Below, piece by piece: positions 1-6,791 of a stretch of 22,911 nt of DNA. Each line of letters opens with the position of its first letter. Position 1 is the stretch's first letter. The stretch lies in assembly GCA_003453555.1 (NCBI GenBank), contig DMLA01000158.1:10577-33487 (forward strand), written 5' to 3'. The translations under genes and the position numbers were made by a program. Below the pieces are notes generated by a model, which saw only the letters and a list, made by a program, of their open reading frames with translations, was not told the DNA's origin and made no database searches. This DNA is from Chloroflexota bacterium (GTDB lineage: Bacteria > Chloroflexota > Anaerolineae > UBA7937).

Positions 1-53
1 ATACGGGGTTTTGCGTACCTACGGATCAATCAAATGAAGGGAGGTGAGGTGAG

Positions 54-248
54 ATGGTGCAGCTTCTTGGAAGCTTCGCAAGGGATAACCGAGGAACGGT
101 GTCCATCGAGTACGTGGCCGTGGGGGCTCTGGTGATCCTGATCCTCTACGCCGTCTTCGACCGCCTCTTCACCGATGCCCGAACGCGCCATGTCGAGGCC
201 ACCAACACCTACGAGACCTACATCCCGGCGATGGATATGGGTCCCTAG
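54..248 (+). CDS. Flp/Fap-type class IVb pilin, copy 1
   Basis: A 64-aa prepilin-like protein. A short hydrophilic leader ends in RG, followed by TVSIEYVAVGAL and a single hydrophobic helix (about residues 18-38), then a short polar tail. The G/TVSIEY pattern is the class IVb (Flp) processing site, with the conserved Glu-Tyr five and six residues after the cleavage point. A strong GGGAGGTGAGG ribosome-binding region precedes the ATG. It is the first of three adjacent paralogs, followed by a prepilin peptidase that should process it at the membrane. Flp pilins form thin adhesive pili in Tad systems. The Tad motor ATPase is not in this window, so whether it makes a true Tad pilus is inferred. 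The operon may begin upstream of the window. Confidence 0.82.
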   Translation: MVQLLGSFARDNRGTVSIEYVAVGALVILILYAVFDRLFTDARTRHVEATNTYETYIPAMDMGP

Positions 249-270
249 ATTTCTATCAAGAAGGTATTGA

Positions 271-302
271 GGATGGGAGGAAGCAAGAACTTCCTCCCAT
301 CC
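271..302 (+). other. Perfect stem-loop between pilin genes 1 and 2
   Basis: A 13-bp arm at 271-283 (GGATGGGAGGAAG) is exactly complementary to 290-302, with a 6-nt loop (CAAGAA). No T-tract follows, so it is not a classical intrinsic terminator. It lies just upstream of the ribosome-binding site of pilin gene 2. A transcript-stability or attenuation element that sets pilin 1 above the rest of the operon is plausible but inferred. Confidence 0.7.
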
Positions 303-326
303 GGCCCGGGCAAGGAGGGGTACGAG

Positions 327-488
327 GTGCGGTTTCTAAAAGACAACGAGGGCACAGTGAGTATCGAGTACGTGGCTGTGGGAGCTCTGGCCATCCTTTT
401 GCTGGTGGGGGTCTTTTCCCGCCTCTACGCTGCGGCGAGAGAGCGGGGGCAGGGGACCAACGCCGCGGTGCAGGGCTACCTTCCTTGA
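327..488 (+). CDS. Flp/Fap-type class IVb pilin, copy 2
   Basis: A 53-aa pilin-like protein starting VRFLKDNEG, followed by TVSIEYVAVGAL and a hydrophobic helix, nearly identical to copy 1 across the processing site. The GTG at 327 is chosen over the upstream in-frame TTG at 267. AAGGAGGGG (312-320) sits 6 nt before it, and the 60 nt upstream form a perfect hairpin rather than plausible leader-peptide code. It is expected to be cleaved after the glycine by the downstream prepilin peptidase and packed into a pilus or pseudopilus. The third paralog starts 17 nt after its stop. Confidence 0.8.
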   Translation: MRFLKDNEGTVSIEYVAVGALAILLLVGVFSRLYAAARERGQGTNAAVQGYLP

Positions 489-505
489 AAGGACAAGGTG
501 GAAGA

Positions 506-667
506 ATGTGCTCTGTGGTGCTTCGATTCATCGATGATCAGAGAGGAACGGTGAGCATCGAATATGTGGCTATTGGGGCTTTGATGGCCCTGATGCTCTT
601 AGCGGTCCTGTCTCGCATCTTTGACTCCTTGCGGAGCAGTTTACAAGGAGTGAACAGTGAACTCTGA
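506..667 (+). CDS. Flp/Fap-type class IVb pilin, copy 3
   Basis: A 53-aa pilin-like protein (MCSVVLRFIDDQRG, then TVSIEYVAIGAL and a hydrophobic segment). The ATG at 506 is preferred over an in-frame TTG at 485 because AAGGTGG (495-501) lies just upstream and the leader length then matches copies 1 and 2. Its 3' end overlaps the start of the prepilin peptidase gene by 11 nt, which suggests translational coupling of substrate and enzyme. The mature tail differs from copies 1 and 2, so it may be a minor subunit. Confidence 0.78.
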   Translation: MCSVVLRFIDDQRGTVSIEYVAIGALMALMLLAVLSRIFDSLRSSLQGVNSEL

Positions 668-1145
668 AGAGGTGCTCCTGAGGGGAGTGATCAGCGCCTT
701 CCTGATGAGCGGGGCGGTCTGCGATCTGCGAACCAGGCAGGTCCCGCCTCTCCTCACCCTGCCGGCCATGGCTCTGGTGGGAGGTCTCCGATTTCACGAG
801 GCTGACTACGAGGTCTTCGTGACCTGGCTGGTCATATTCTCCCTCTGGTCGGTCCATTTCTTCGGCGGCGGGGACGCGAAAATGCTCATGGTGGAAACGG
901 CCCTCTTTCCCGGCCCCAGGTTCCTCGTAACCCTGAGTCTCTTCGCCCTGGCGTGTACTGTTCCCATGCTGGTGGTCAAGTATCGGCGCAGGTCACCTTT
1001 GGTGCTGGTCAGGGGTCTGGCCCACAGGGCCTGGGCAGGGCAGTGCTTTCCCACAGGAAGGGAGTTGAAAGAGGAAGGGCAGCCGACGACCTGGATCTTC
1101 GCCCTGGCGGGGATCGCCTACGCTTGGCTTCTTTGGCGGGGTTGA
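657..1145 (+). CDS. A24-family prepilin peptidase (TadV/CpaA-like)
   Basis: A 162-aa polytopic membrane protein with the two aspartate motifs of A24 peptidases: CDLRTRQVPP (Asp23) and FGGGDAK (Asp73). The short length, without the N-terminal methylase domain of PilD, fits the TadV/CpaA branch used for Flp pilins. It should cleave the leaders of the three upstream pilins and probably of the TadE/TadG-like proteins downstream, at the cytoplasmic face of the membrane. The GTG at 657 follows AAGGAG (645-650) by 6 nt and overlaps pilin 3. Its stop is 2 nt before the TadE-like gene. Confidence 0.85.
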   Translation: MNSEEVLLRGVISAFLMSGAVCDLRTRQVPPLLTLPAMALVGGLRFHEADYEVFVTWLVIFSLWSVHFFGGGDAKMLMVETALFPGPRFLVTLSLFALACTVPMLVVKYRRRSPLVLVRGLAHRAWAGQCFPTGRELKEEGQPTTWIFALAGIAYAWLLWRG

Positions 1146-1147
1146 AG

Positions 1148-1552
1148 ATGAGAAAGAGGCGCTTAGATGAAAAGGGCAGCGTAACCCTGGAAGCGACCTT
1201 CTTTCTGGTCCTTTTCGTTCTCACCTTCTTTGCGGCCGTGGAGCTGGGCAGGGCCCTCTCCATCAAGCACTCCATGGATGTGGGGGTCTATCGAGCGGCA
1301 CGGTACCTCTCCATAGACCCATCGGAACAGGGCACGGCCGAGACGATGATCCGGGATGAGGTCGACAACAATCTCCTGGGGGGCGGATACGGGGATCTGG
1401 CACGAGTCACGGTGGAGATGCCTTCCACCTCCTTCGGCGCAACGTTCACTGTTCGGGCCGAAATCGACTACCAGGCGACGATTCCCTTTCTTCCCCTCCC
1501 CCTTCGAACGATCGTGGCGGTACACTCTCAGAACGTGGAGAGGTTCCCATGA
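1148..1552 (+). CDS. TadE-like pseudopilin
   Basis: A 134-aa protein with a short basic N-terminus (MRKRRLDEKG), the sequence SVTLEATFFLVLFVLTFF as a class IVb-type processing site plus TM helix, and a soluble domain of about 90 residues. This is the TadE layout: a G/SVTLEA cleavage site, glutamate at position 5, and a following VELGRAL stretch. TadE proteins are minor pseudopilins needed for Flp pilus assembly. The ATG at 1148 is chosen because the longer upstream frame would run entirely through the prepilin peptidase gene. The stop overlaps the next start as ATGA, indicating coupling. Confidence 0.8.
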   Translation: MRKRRLDEKGSVTLEATFFLVLFVLTFFAAVELGRALSIKHSMDVGVYRAARYLSIDPSEQGTAETMIRDEVDNNLLGGGYGDLARVTVEMPSTSFGATFTVRAEIDYQATIPFLPLPLRTIVAVHSQNVERFP

Positions 1553-2064
1553 CTGGAACGGTATGCGAGGAACGTGGTCAGGTGAGCGTGGCTGGGATCA
1601 TGGCCACTCTCATTCTCATCCTCATTACGGCGGGCCTGGTGGATCTCTATCGTCTTCACGAGGTTCGGTCGTGGGCCTACCAGGCGGCCTCCGATGCCGC
1701 TCTGGCGGGTGTGGGTTCGGGACGCGATTATGCGCACTTCATGGCCACGGGCATGATCTCCCTCGATGAAGAGGTGGCCATGGAGGCGGCTAGGGAGCGA
1801 GTGCAGGAGGAGATGGCGGCCAGGGGGATCAGAGACTACGTGGTAGATATTCGTGTCCTCGCGGATCCGGAGGGAGGGATCGTGCCCGGCTATCCCGCCG
1901 TTCCGCGGGCCTCCCAGTGGAACGTCTCCTCCTGGAGTGAGAGTGAACCGAGCGTGGGGGTCTTCTTGGTCATTCCCGTTGAGACATATCTCTTCGGTCT
2001 CATCAACGGCAACCAACGGATCCAGGTGCATGTCTTCGCGGCGGCAGGGGTAGCCACAACTTGA
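1549..2064 (+). CDS. TadG/TadE-like membrane-anchored pilus protein
   Basis: A 171-aa protein with an N-terminal RGQVSVAGIMATLILILI segment (about residues 9-28), then a helical stretch rich in alanine (YQAASDAALAG) and an extracytoplasmic domain. The ERGQVS-hydrophobic start and the conserved QAASDAALAGV-type sequence match TadG-like and TadE-like proteins of Flp pilus loci. The Glu at position 5 after cleavage is absent, as is usual for TadG. It overlaps the TadE-like stop by 4 nt. It could be an anchoring or minor pilus subunit; the exact family is uncertain. Confidence 0.65.
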   Translation: MTGTVCEERGQVSVAGIMATLILILITAGLVDLYRLHEVRSWAYQAASDAALAGVGSGRDYAHFMATGMISLDEEVAMEAARERVQEEMAARGIRDYVVDIRVLADPEGGIVPGYPAVPRASQWNVSSWSESEPSVGVFLVIPVETYLFGLINGNQRIQVHVFAAAGVATT

Positions 2065-2073
2065 GAGGGGTAG

Positions 2074-3537
2074 ATGACACAACCCATGCGCACGAGCTCA
2101 ATCTTCCGGCGGGTCCTGGCCCCGGCTGTGGTGGTTCTGGCACTCTTTCTAGGAGCAGCTCTGGGTCACGCCCAGACCGGTGCTGACTGGCTCTTCTACC
2201 ACTTGAGCCCCTTCCAAAATCTGTCTGATCCTCAGTGGGCACAGCATGCCCGTGGAGGAGCTATCGACATCGTTGATGGGAGTTGGGTGCGCCTCAGGAC
2301 CCCGTCGAACACGACCCAAGCGCCGTGGATCGAGCGGCACAATGGTTATGTCGGTGACCAAGGTCGGCTCTTTCCTCTAGCTGGAAATTTCCGGGTCATC
2401 GTCCGTTTCCGGTACAGCTTCCCGCCAAATGTCGCCGGGTACGGAGTGGATATCTGGGCCGGTGCGGGAAGTTGTGCCTTCCAGGACCCCAGGTGCCGAC
2501 ACTTCAACGTCTACATGCATCGGGATCTGGGTTTCCGGGCCCGTCTCCTCCCAGGCAGCTGGTCGGATGAGATCTGGCTGGGGCCCATCGACACGGCCAT
2601 CCATACGTTGGAGGTCTGGAAAACGGGCGATCGATGGCGGCTGTGGGTGGACGGAGCGCTGAGGAGCGACCGGGTCAACACGGGAACTCATCCCGAGCGG
2701 CCCGATGAGCTGATGATGGGGGACCACACGGTACAGGCCTGGCCGGGGCTCTATCCAACTCTCAGAGTGGACTACGTAGATGTGGAGACCGACGCCGGGG
2801 TTTGCATCGTAGGGGTCTCACCCCGCAGCCCGCAGCTGGAGGGCACCAACATCACCGTTTCCGCCCGGGCCTGGGATGGGATAGGGGTAGGGAGTTTGCG
2901 ATTCTACCTCAACAGCGCGGTTGACGGGAGCACGTCGGGGACGTGGTGGAACTTGGCCACCGTCTCTGGCGGGGGTAGAACGGAGGTGACTCGCTCCGCT
3001 ACTCTGGACTGGACCGCAGCGCCAGGCTGGATGCCCACGACGGGGACCCACCGCCTGGCGGTGAATATGTACGCCCCGGACGGAGGCTTGCGGAGGGGAT
3101 GGAGCTGGAACCCGTGTGCCAGCACCAACTACACCTGGACGGCACCCACTCCAACGCCGACGCCAACACCGCTCCCTACCCCCACTCCCCAGCCCTCGGA
3201 GTTGGTCTTGGAGGCTGAGTACCCATGGCTGGTCTACTACGGGCCTCTCTTGGGACAGCCGGCCCAGACCCTCCGAGGACACATCTTCCCTCCGCCAGGG
3301 GAGGGCACATCAGTAGTGATGGAGGTGACAGACCCGGGATCTGCAGTTAGGACGTTTCTCATCCCGACCGATCCCGTGGGCAACTTTCTTCTGGGCCCGG
3401 CCGAGGCGGGAGATCGTTACTTCGGAACGAGGGAACTGGGAACTTGGTCGGCGCAAGCATCCTTGCCCGAGATCGGGCTGAGGAGCAACCTGGTCTACTG
3501 GGAGGTACATTGGTTCCCGGTCCATCTGGTGGAGTGA
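2074..3537 (+). CDS. Secreted multidomain protein, lectin-like and Ig-like, with TP-rich linker
   Basis: A 487-aa protein. Residues 1-33 form a clear Sec signal peptide (basic start, long hydrophobic core, GHAQ end). About residues 35-245 look like a concanavalin A/LamG-type beta-sandwich, with motifs such as FRVIVRFRYSF, HTLEVWKTGDRWRLWVDG and YVDVET. About 246-355 resembles a bacterial Ig-like domain (SPRSPQLEGTNITVSARAWD). A threonine-proline repeat linker at about 357-373 leads to a C-terminal beta-rich domain. TP linkers of this kind are common in secreted Chloroflexota proteins. No catalytic motif was recognised. Its position between pilin genes and T4SS genes suggests a surface or pilus-tip adhesin used in mating contact; this is inference from context. 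Confidence 0.6.
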   Translation: MTQPMRTSSIFRRVLAPAVVVLALFLGAALGHAQTGADWLFYHLSPFQNLSDPQWAQHARGGAIDIVDGSWVRLRTPSNTTQAPWIERHNGYVGDQGRLFPLAGNFRVIVRFRYSFPPNVAGYGVDIWAGAGSCAFQDPRCRHFNVYMHRDLGFRARLLPGSWSDEIWLGPIDTAIHTLEVWKTGDRWRLWVDGALRSDRVNTGTHPERPDELMMGDHTVQAWPGLYPTLRVDYVDVETDAGVCIVGVSPRSPQLEGTNITVSARAWDGIGVGSLRFYLNSAVDGSTSGTWWNLATVSGGGRTEVTRSATLDWTAAPGWMPTTGTHRLAVNMYAPDGGLRRGWSWNPCASTNYTWTAPTPTPTPTPLPTPTPQPSELVLEAEYPWLVYYGPLLGQPAQTLRGHIFPPPGEGTSVVMEVTDPGSAVRTFLIPTDPVGNFLLGPAEAGDRYFGTRELGTWSAQASLPEIGLRSNLVYWEVHWFPVHLVE

Positions 3538-3562
3538 AGTTGTTAGACAAAGGAGGGTTTAG

Positions 3563-3811
3563 ATGGAAGAGATCCGCACCATGGCTAGGGATATTCTTTC
3601 CCTCCTTTGGGTGGTGACGGGCCTCCTGGTAGCGGTGGGCTTCGCCGCCAATTTCGTAGGTCAGCAGGTCCTCACTCTGACGGGGAACCCCCTGGGCTTG
3701 AGCCGGCTGTGGGTACGGGTGGTTGCCATGATCTTCGGTTTTCTTCTGGTGATCTTCGCACCCCTGCTGAGTGACTGGGTGATCCAGACGCTCGTGGCGA
3801 TGGGTTTATGA
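3563..3811 (+). CDS. VirB2-like small membrane protein, copy A (no signal peptide)
   Basis: An 82-aa protein with two hydrophobic helices (about residues 10-32 and 48-68) separated by a short loop, GNPLGLSRLWVR. The ATG is preceded by AAAGGAGGG with a 5-nt spacer. It aligns by eye with the C-terminal two thirds of the 4156-4593 product: the shared pattern is GLL-A-GFA-FV-Q, G-P-GLS-WVR. Two TM helices, small size and a place just upstream of a VirB6-like gene match VirB2/TrbC-type T4SS subunits. Unlike its paralog it lacks an N-terminal signal sequence. An insertion-like element starts 21 nt after its stop. Confidence 0.55.
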   Translation: MEEIRTMARDILSLLWVVTGLLVAVGFAANFVGQQVLTLTGNPLGLSRLWVRVVAMIFGFLLVIFAPLLSDWVIQTLVAMGL

Positions 3812-3832
3812 GGTGGAGGCGAGAGTCAACTA

Positions 3833-3847
3833 CCCCATAGATAAATC
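3833..3847 (+). repeat. 15-bp direct repeat, left copy
   Basis: CCCCATAGATAAATC, identical and in the same orientation as 4112-4126. It is directly followed by a GGGG-CTTG-CCCC hairpin, as expected for one end of an IS605-type element. Confidence 0.85.
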
Positions 3848-4075
3848 CCGGGGCTTGCCCCTGGCGCCATGGAAAGGATTTCCATGTCCGAGACGTTCGG
3901 CTGGTTGACAGCAGCCCGGCGGATATTCTCCGCCGCAAGTTACAGGCTAAGCCTGACGCCGAGGGTTTTACCCGCACAGCGATTCGTGTACGGAACCTCT
4001 TACCTTCCCTTGTTAAGGTGCTTAACCGTTTCTCCCCAGTGGCGAGTGCCTTCGACCTTGAAAATAGTGTACCAC
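3848..4075 (-). ncRNA. Possible structured RNA inside the IS605-like element
   Basis: Read on the minus strand, this stretch holds a series of short, mostly perfect stems (GTTAAG/CTTAAC, CAGGC/GCCTG, GGCGGA/TCCGCC, an 8-bp CATGGAAA stem, GGGG/CCCC) just inside the predicted right end. IS605-family elements often encode a structured omega RNA in this position. No match to a specific RNA family was recognised and no clear promoter was established, so this is only a candidate. Confidence 0.25.
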
Positions 4076-4111
4076 AACCTCGAGCGAATAGCAGGTGTAG
4101 GCGGGGTTCCT

Positions 4112-4126
4112 CCCCATAGATAAATC
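4112..4126 (+). repeat. 15-bp direct repeat, right copy
   Basis: Second exact copy of CCCCATAGATAAATC. It overlaps a GGGG-TTCCT-CCCC hairpin (4103-4115) and is followed by another GGGG/CCCC hairpin at 4129-4142, just upstream of the next gene's ribosome-binding site. Confidence 0.85.
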
Positions 4127-4155
4127 TAGGGGTATCCACCCCGAAAGGAGTTCTG

Positions 4156-4593
4156 ATGAAAAAGGCAAGAGCGATCCTTCCTCTCATGTGGGGAGTTCTC
4201 CTGGATCGGAGGCTCAGAGTTGCGCTACTGATCGCGTTCTACGGGCTCTTGGTGACATTGGTCCTGCCCCCAGGGGATGCATGGGCGGCACCTGCCCAGC
4301 AGGAAGGGGATATCGCCGGGGCGCTCGCTGGCCTGGCGAAGAAGGTGATCGACGGTCTCTTGATCGCATCGGGGTTGCTCCTGGCCATCGGGTTTGCCAC
4401 GGGTTTCGTGCAGGGCCAGATCGCGGTGATGGCCGGGAGCCCCTATGGACTCTCTCAGACCTGGGTCCGCATCGCAGGCATCGTGCTCTGCTTCCTAGGG
4501 GTGGCCTTCGCCATCCCCGCGGCCAACGCCTTGATCGATGCCATAGTCTCCAGTGCGCCGAATCAGACGATCAATGTGGATGCACTCAGGTAG
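4156..4593 (+). CDS. VirB2-like T4SS pilin/channel subunit, copy B (with signal sequence)
   Basis: A 145-aa protein. The N-terminal 45 residues contain a basic start, a hydrophobic helix and an AWA/AP signal-peptidase-like site. Two more hydrophobic helices follow (about residues 66-87 and 108-130). The loop reads GSPYGLSQTWVR, parallel to the smaller 3563-3811 product. A long signal sequence followed by a short two-helix mature protein is the classical VirB2/TrbC form, so this is the better candidate for the T4SS pilin. AAAGGAG (4144-4150) precedes the ATG by 5 nt. The VirB6-like gene follows closely or overlaps, depending on its start. Confidence 0.65.
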   Translation: MKKARAILPLMWGVLLDRRLRVALLIAFYGLLVTLVLPPGDAWAAPAQQEGDIAGALAGLAKKVIDGLLIASGLLLAIGFATGFVQGQIAVMAGSPYGLSQTWVRIAGIVLCFLGVAFAIPAANALIDAIVSSAPNQTINVDALR

Positions 4594-4612
4594 AAAGGAT
4601 ACCTCCAAGCCG

Positions 4613-6784
4613 GTGCGCAAGCTGTTGATAGAAGCAACCTTGGTCGTTCTTCTTCTCGTGCATCTTGCCCTGGGAGCCGCTCCCGCTGCCTCTGAGGGGG
4701 CTCTATCGCCCCCCTCATGGTCAGCTCAGGCAGCCCCTCTGCAGCAAGGGTGCGATGAGGACGACGTCGTATGCCGCATTCTCCAAGCTCTAAAGGACGG
4801 AGTGCTCAGCCTGCAGATGGTGTTCCCGGCCTTCGATCTGCGAGTAGCCCTGGAGGAGGCGTTCATCTCCATGCTGGAGGCCAACCTCGAAGGGCTGGCC
4901 GACCCTCTGCGCGCTGCCCTGGCTTCCACCGTCTTCTCCTCGCCGCAGATAGTCGGCGGCCCTGAGTCGCCGACCATCGAGCGGGCGTGGAGGCAGGTTC
5001 GCTGGGTGGCAGCCCTCTTCTGGCCGATAAGCCTGGCCTTGTTGGGGGCGACCATCGTCTCCCGCAACGCTTTCAGCGTGGGGCTCGCTGACAGTATGGG
5101 AGAAGGCGTCCTTCGCTGGTTCGTGGTGGTCCTTGTGTCGGGTGGGAGCATCTACCTCTGTGATGGCGCCAATCGCATCGCCAACGCCCTAACCATGGCC
5201 TTCCTGGCCATTGCGGGTAGTGGAAGCCTGGACCCGGAGGCGTTCATCAGCGCCATCGTCAACCTCTTGATCTTGGGAACGGTGGGGATCCTGACCACGG
5301 TGGTCCCTGGGGCCGCCGTGGCCTTTCTCCTCCTCTCACTGGTGATGGCCATAATGGGGTTCTTGATCGTAATGGCCCTCATCCTTCAGTATGTGGCCCG
5401 CTACGCCCTCATCTACCTCCTGGTGGCCATCGCCCCTCTGGCCCTCCTGGGGGAGATCTTCCCCATGACCAAGTGGATCTCCAGGAACTGGTTGCGGGGC
5501 TTCATCCTGGTGGAGCTCCTCCAGCCCATCAATGCACTCTTATTCGTCCTGGTTCTGTTGATGACCCGGGGAGCAATGACGGAGACGATCAATCCGGTAG
5601 GCGTCTTCGTGCGGTTCATGGTGGCAGCGGGGGTGTTGAGCCTGCTCCTCACCATCAACTTCACCGTCATCAAGCTGGTCTTCGGGGCCATCAACGAGGT
5701 CCGGGAGAGAGCGACCAGCACCGTCTCCGGCGTGGTGCGGCTGGCAACGGTAGCGGGTGGAGCGCTCATCGCGGGGGCGGGCTTCGGTGGTGGCTTGGCA
5801 GGAGGAGGTGAGGGCGGAGGTGCCACCACACTGGGCGGTCCCACTTCCCGAGCGGCGAGCGCTGAAGCCCTGGGCACCGGTCTCCTGCAGAGCGAATCAC
5901 GTTTCTTGAGGAGTGTGGGGGCGGGGATACGAACGTGGGGGAGGGAGAGACTCTTCGGGCTCCGTCGGGAAGAGGTCCAACAAGACTTCCAGGGACGGAG
6001 GGAAGCCCTCCGCGCCGATCGGGCGGAAAGGGCGGCCCTCTTCGAGGGGTTGGAGAAGGAGCGTGACCAGAGGCAGGCAAGAACTCGATTTGGCCGCCAG
6101 GCTGCCCCCCTCATTGGAAGGATGGTAGACCCTGAGCTCGACGCTGGCGCCCAGGGGCCTATCGAGGAAACCATGTCCCGTCTGGAGAGCGCCTATGGCC
6201 CGGAGGCGTTCTGGCCCAGCGCCCGCGGAGTGGCAGAGGCCATTCGCCAGCACCGCAAGCGGGCTGGCCGGGAAAGTCTGGGCACGATGGCCAGGGAAAG
6301 GGGCTTCCGGAGGGCTGAAGGGGCCCAGGGGGATCCCGCAGGCTTCGTGGGAGCGGAGATCGAGGAGGCCATTCGTGGACGGCCGGGCCGAGCGGGGGAG
6401 AAGTTCGACCGACTCTTCCCTGGACCGCTTGAAGCTCAACCATCTCTCCAGCCGGCCTATCGCCCCCGCCCTGACTACTACGACTTCCAGCGCGGGGCCA
6501 GGATCGCGGACCTTCTAGGGGAGGGGCCGGAAAACATCGAGGTCCATGGTCTGCTCCACTGGAAGCTTTCCCGGTGGGGCACCGATCTGACGTACGATCT
6601 CATGAGGGCTGCGGAAGAGGTCCACGCTCTGGGCCTGCAGGAGGGGTGGGAGGGGGACCCGGGAGGGGCGTTCGTAGAGAAGGTGAACGAGATCCTATCC
6701 CGTCCAGAGTTGTTTGGGGTTCTCTCCGACTCTTCGCTGCCCGCGGCGTGGCGCTGGTACAGCCGCAGGCACGCCGGCAGGTGA
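4613..6784 (+). CDS. VirB6/TrbL-like polytopic T4SS membrane protein
   Basis: About 723 aa from the GTG at 4613. That start gives a clean signal sequence (RKLLIEATLVVLLLV, then AAPAASEG). Earlier in-frame starts at 4553, 4574 and 4580 would add a hydrophilic extension overlapping the previous gene; AGAAAGG at 4592-4598 is a usable but distant ribosome-binding site. Residues of about 110-400 hold several long TM helices, including a polar-flanked VARYALIYLLVAIAPLALLG segment typical of VirB6/TrbL channel proteins. A Gly-rich stretch (about 385-410) leads to a charged, presumably cytoplasmic tail of about 300 residues. Part of that tail (about 520-670) resembles the next gene product. It likely forms the inner-membrane channel with VirB4 and PrgI. 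Confidence 0.75.
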   Translation: MRKLLIEATLVVLLLVHLALGAAPAASEGALSPPSWSAQAAPLQQGCDEDDVVCRILQALKDGVLSLQMVFPAFDLRVALEEAFISMLEANLEGLADPLRAALASTVFSSPQIVGGPESPTIERAWRQVRWVAALFWPISLALLGATIVSRNAFSVGLADSMGEGVLRWFVVVLVSGGSIYLCDGANRIANALTMAFLAIAGSGSLDPEAFISAIVNLLILGTVGILTTVVPGAAVAFLLLSLVMAIMGFLIVMALILQYVARYALIYLLVAIAPLALLGEIFPMTKWISRNWLRGFILVELLQPINALLFVLVLLMTRGAMTETINPVGVFVRFMVAAGVLSLLLTINFTVIKLVFGAINEVRERATSTVSGVVRLATVAGGALIAGAGFGGGLAGGGEGGGATTLGGPTSRAASAEALGTGLLQSESRFLRSVGAGIRTWGRERLFGLRREEVQQDFQGRREALRADRAERAALFEGLEKERDQRQARTRFGRQAAPLIGRMVDPELDAGAQGPIEETMSRLESAYGPEAFWPSARGVAEAIRQHRKRAGRESLGTMARERGFRRAEGAQGDPAGFVGAEIEEAIRGRPGRAGEKFDRLFPGPLEAQPSLQPAYRPRPDYYDFQRGARIADLLGEGPENIEVHGLLHWKLSRWGTDLTYDLMRAAEEVHALGLQEGWEGDPGGAFVEKVNEILSRPELFGVLSDSSLPAAWRWYSRRHAGR

Positions 6785-6791
6785 CTATTTG

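Larger units (their letters stand above)
3833..4126 (-). mobile_element. IS200/IS605-like non-autonomous element (PATE/MITE-like), candidate
   Basis: A 294-bp block bounded by exact 15-bp direct repeats (CCCCATAGATAAATC, plus strand). It has no convincing ORF and many hairpins: GGGG/CCCC at 3850-3861, an 8-bp stem at 3868-3886, 6-bp stems at 3918-3934 and 4012-4026, a 5-bp stem at 3943-3955, and GGGG/CCCC at 4103-4115. On the minus strand both ends read GATTTATCTATGGGG. The right end is a GC hairpin followed by TTTAT, and the left end is TTTAT followed by a hairpin. That matches the layout of IS200/IS605 ends, which use subterminal palindromes and a repeated short cleavage/target sequence. 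No TnpA or TnpB gene is present, so any mobility would have to be supplied in trans. It separates two paralogous genes that were probably adjacent. Family assignment is inferred. Confidence 0.5.

Noticed and set aside
953..1147. N-terminal extension of the TadE-like frame.
   Set aside because: It lies wholly inside the prepilin peptidase gene, and the residues before 1148 have no pilin-leader character; the ATG at 1148 gives the normal TadE layout.
3833..4142. CRISPR-like arrangement of repeats and hairpins.
   Set aside because: Only two repeat copies about 280 bp apart with no regular spacers; no cas genes in the window.
3672..4187. Minus-strand 171-codon frame across the hairpin element, considered as a transposase remnant.
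   Set aside because: It reads through the hairpins, shows no TnpA HUH or TnpB RuvC motif, and extends into two flanking genes on the other strand.
5413..6174. Long minus-strand frame opposite the VirB6-like gene (253 codons), and similar long antisense frames at 7801-8604, 8989-9711 and 12479-13204.
   Set aside because: All are antisense shadows of well-supported genes in high-GC DNA, with low-complexity composition and no motifs.
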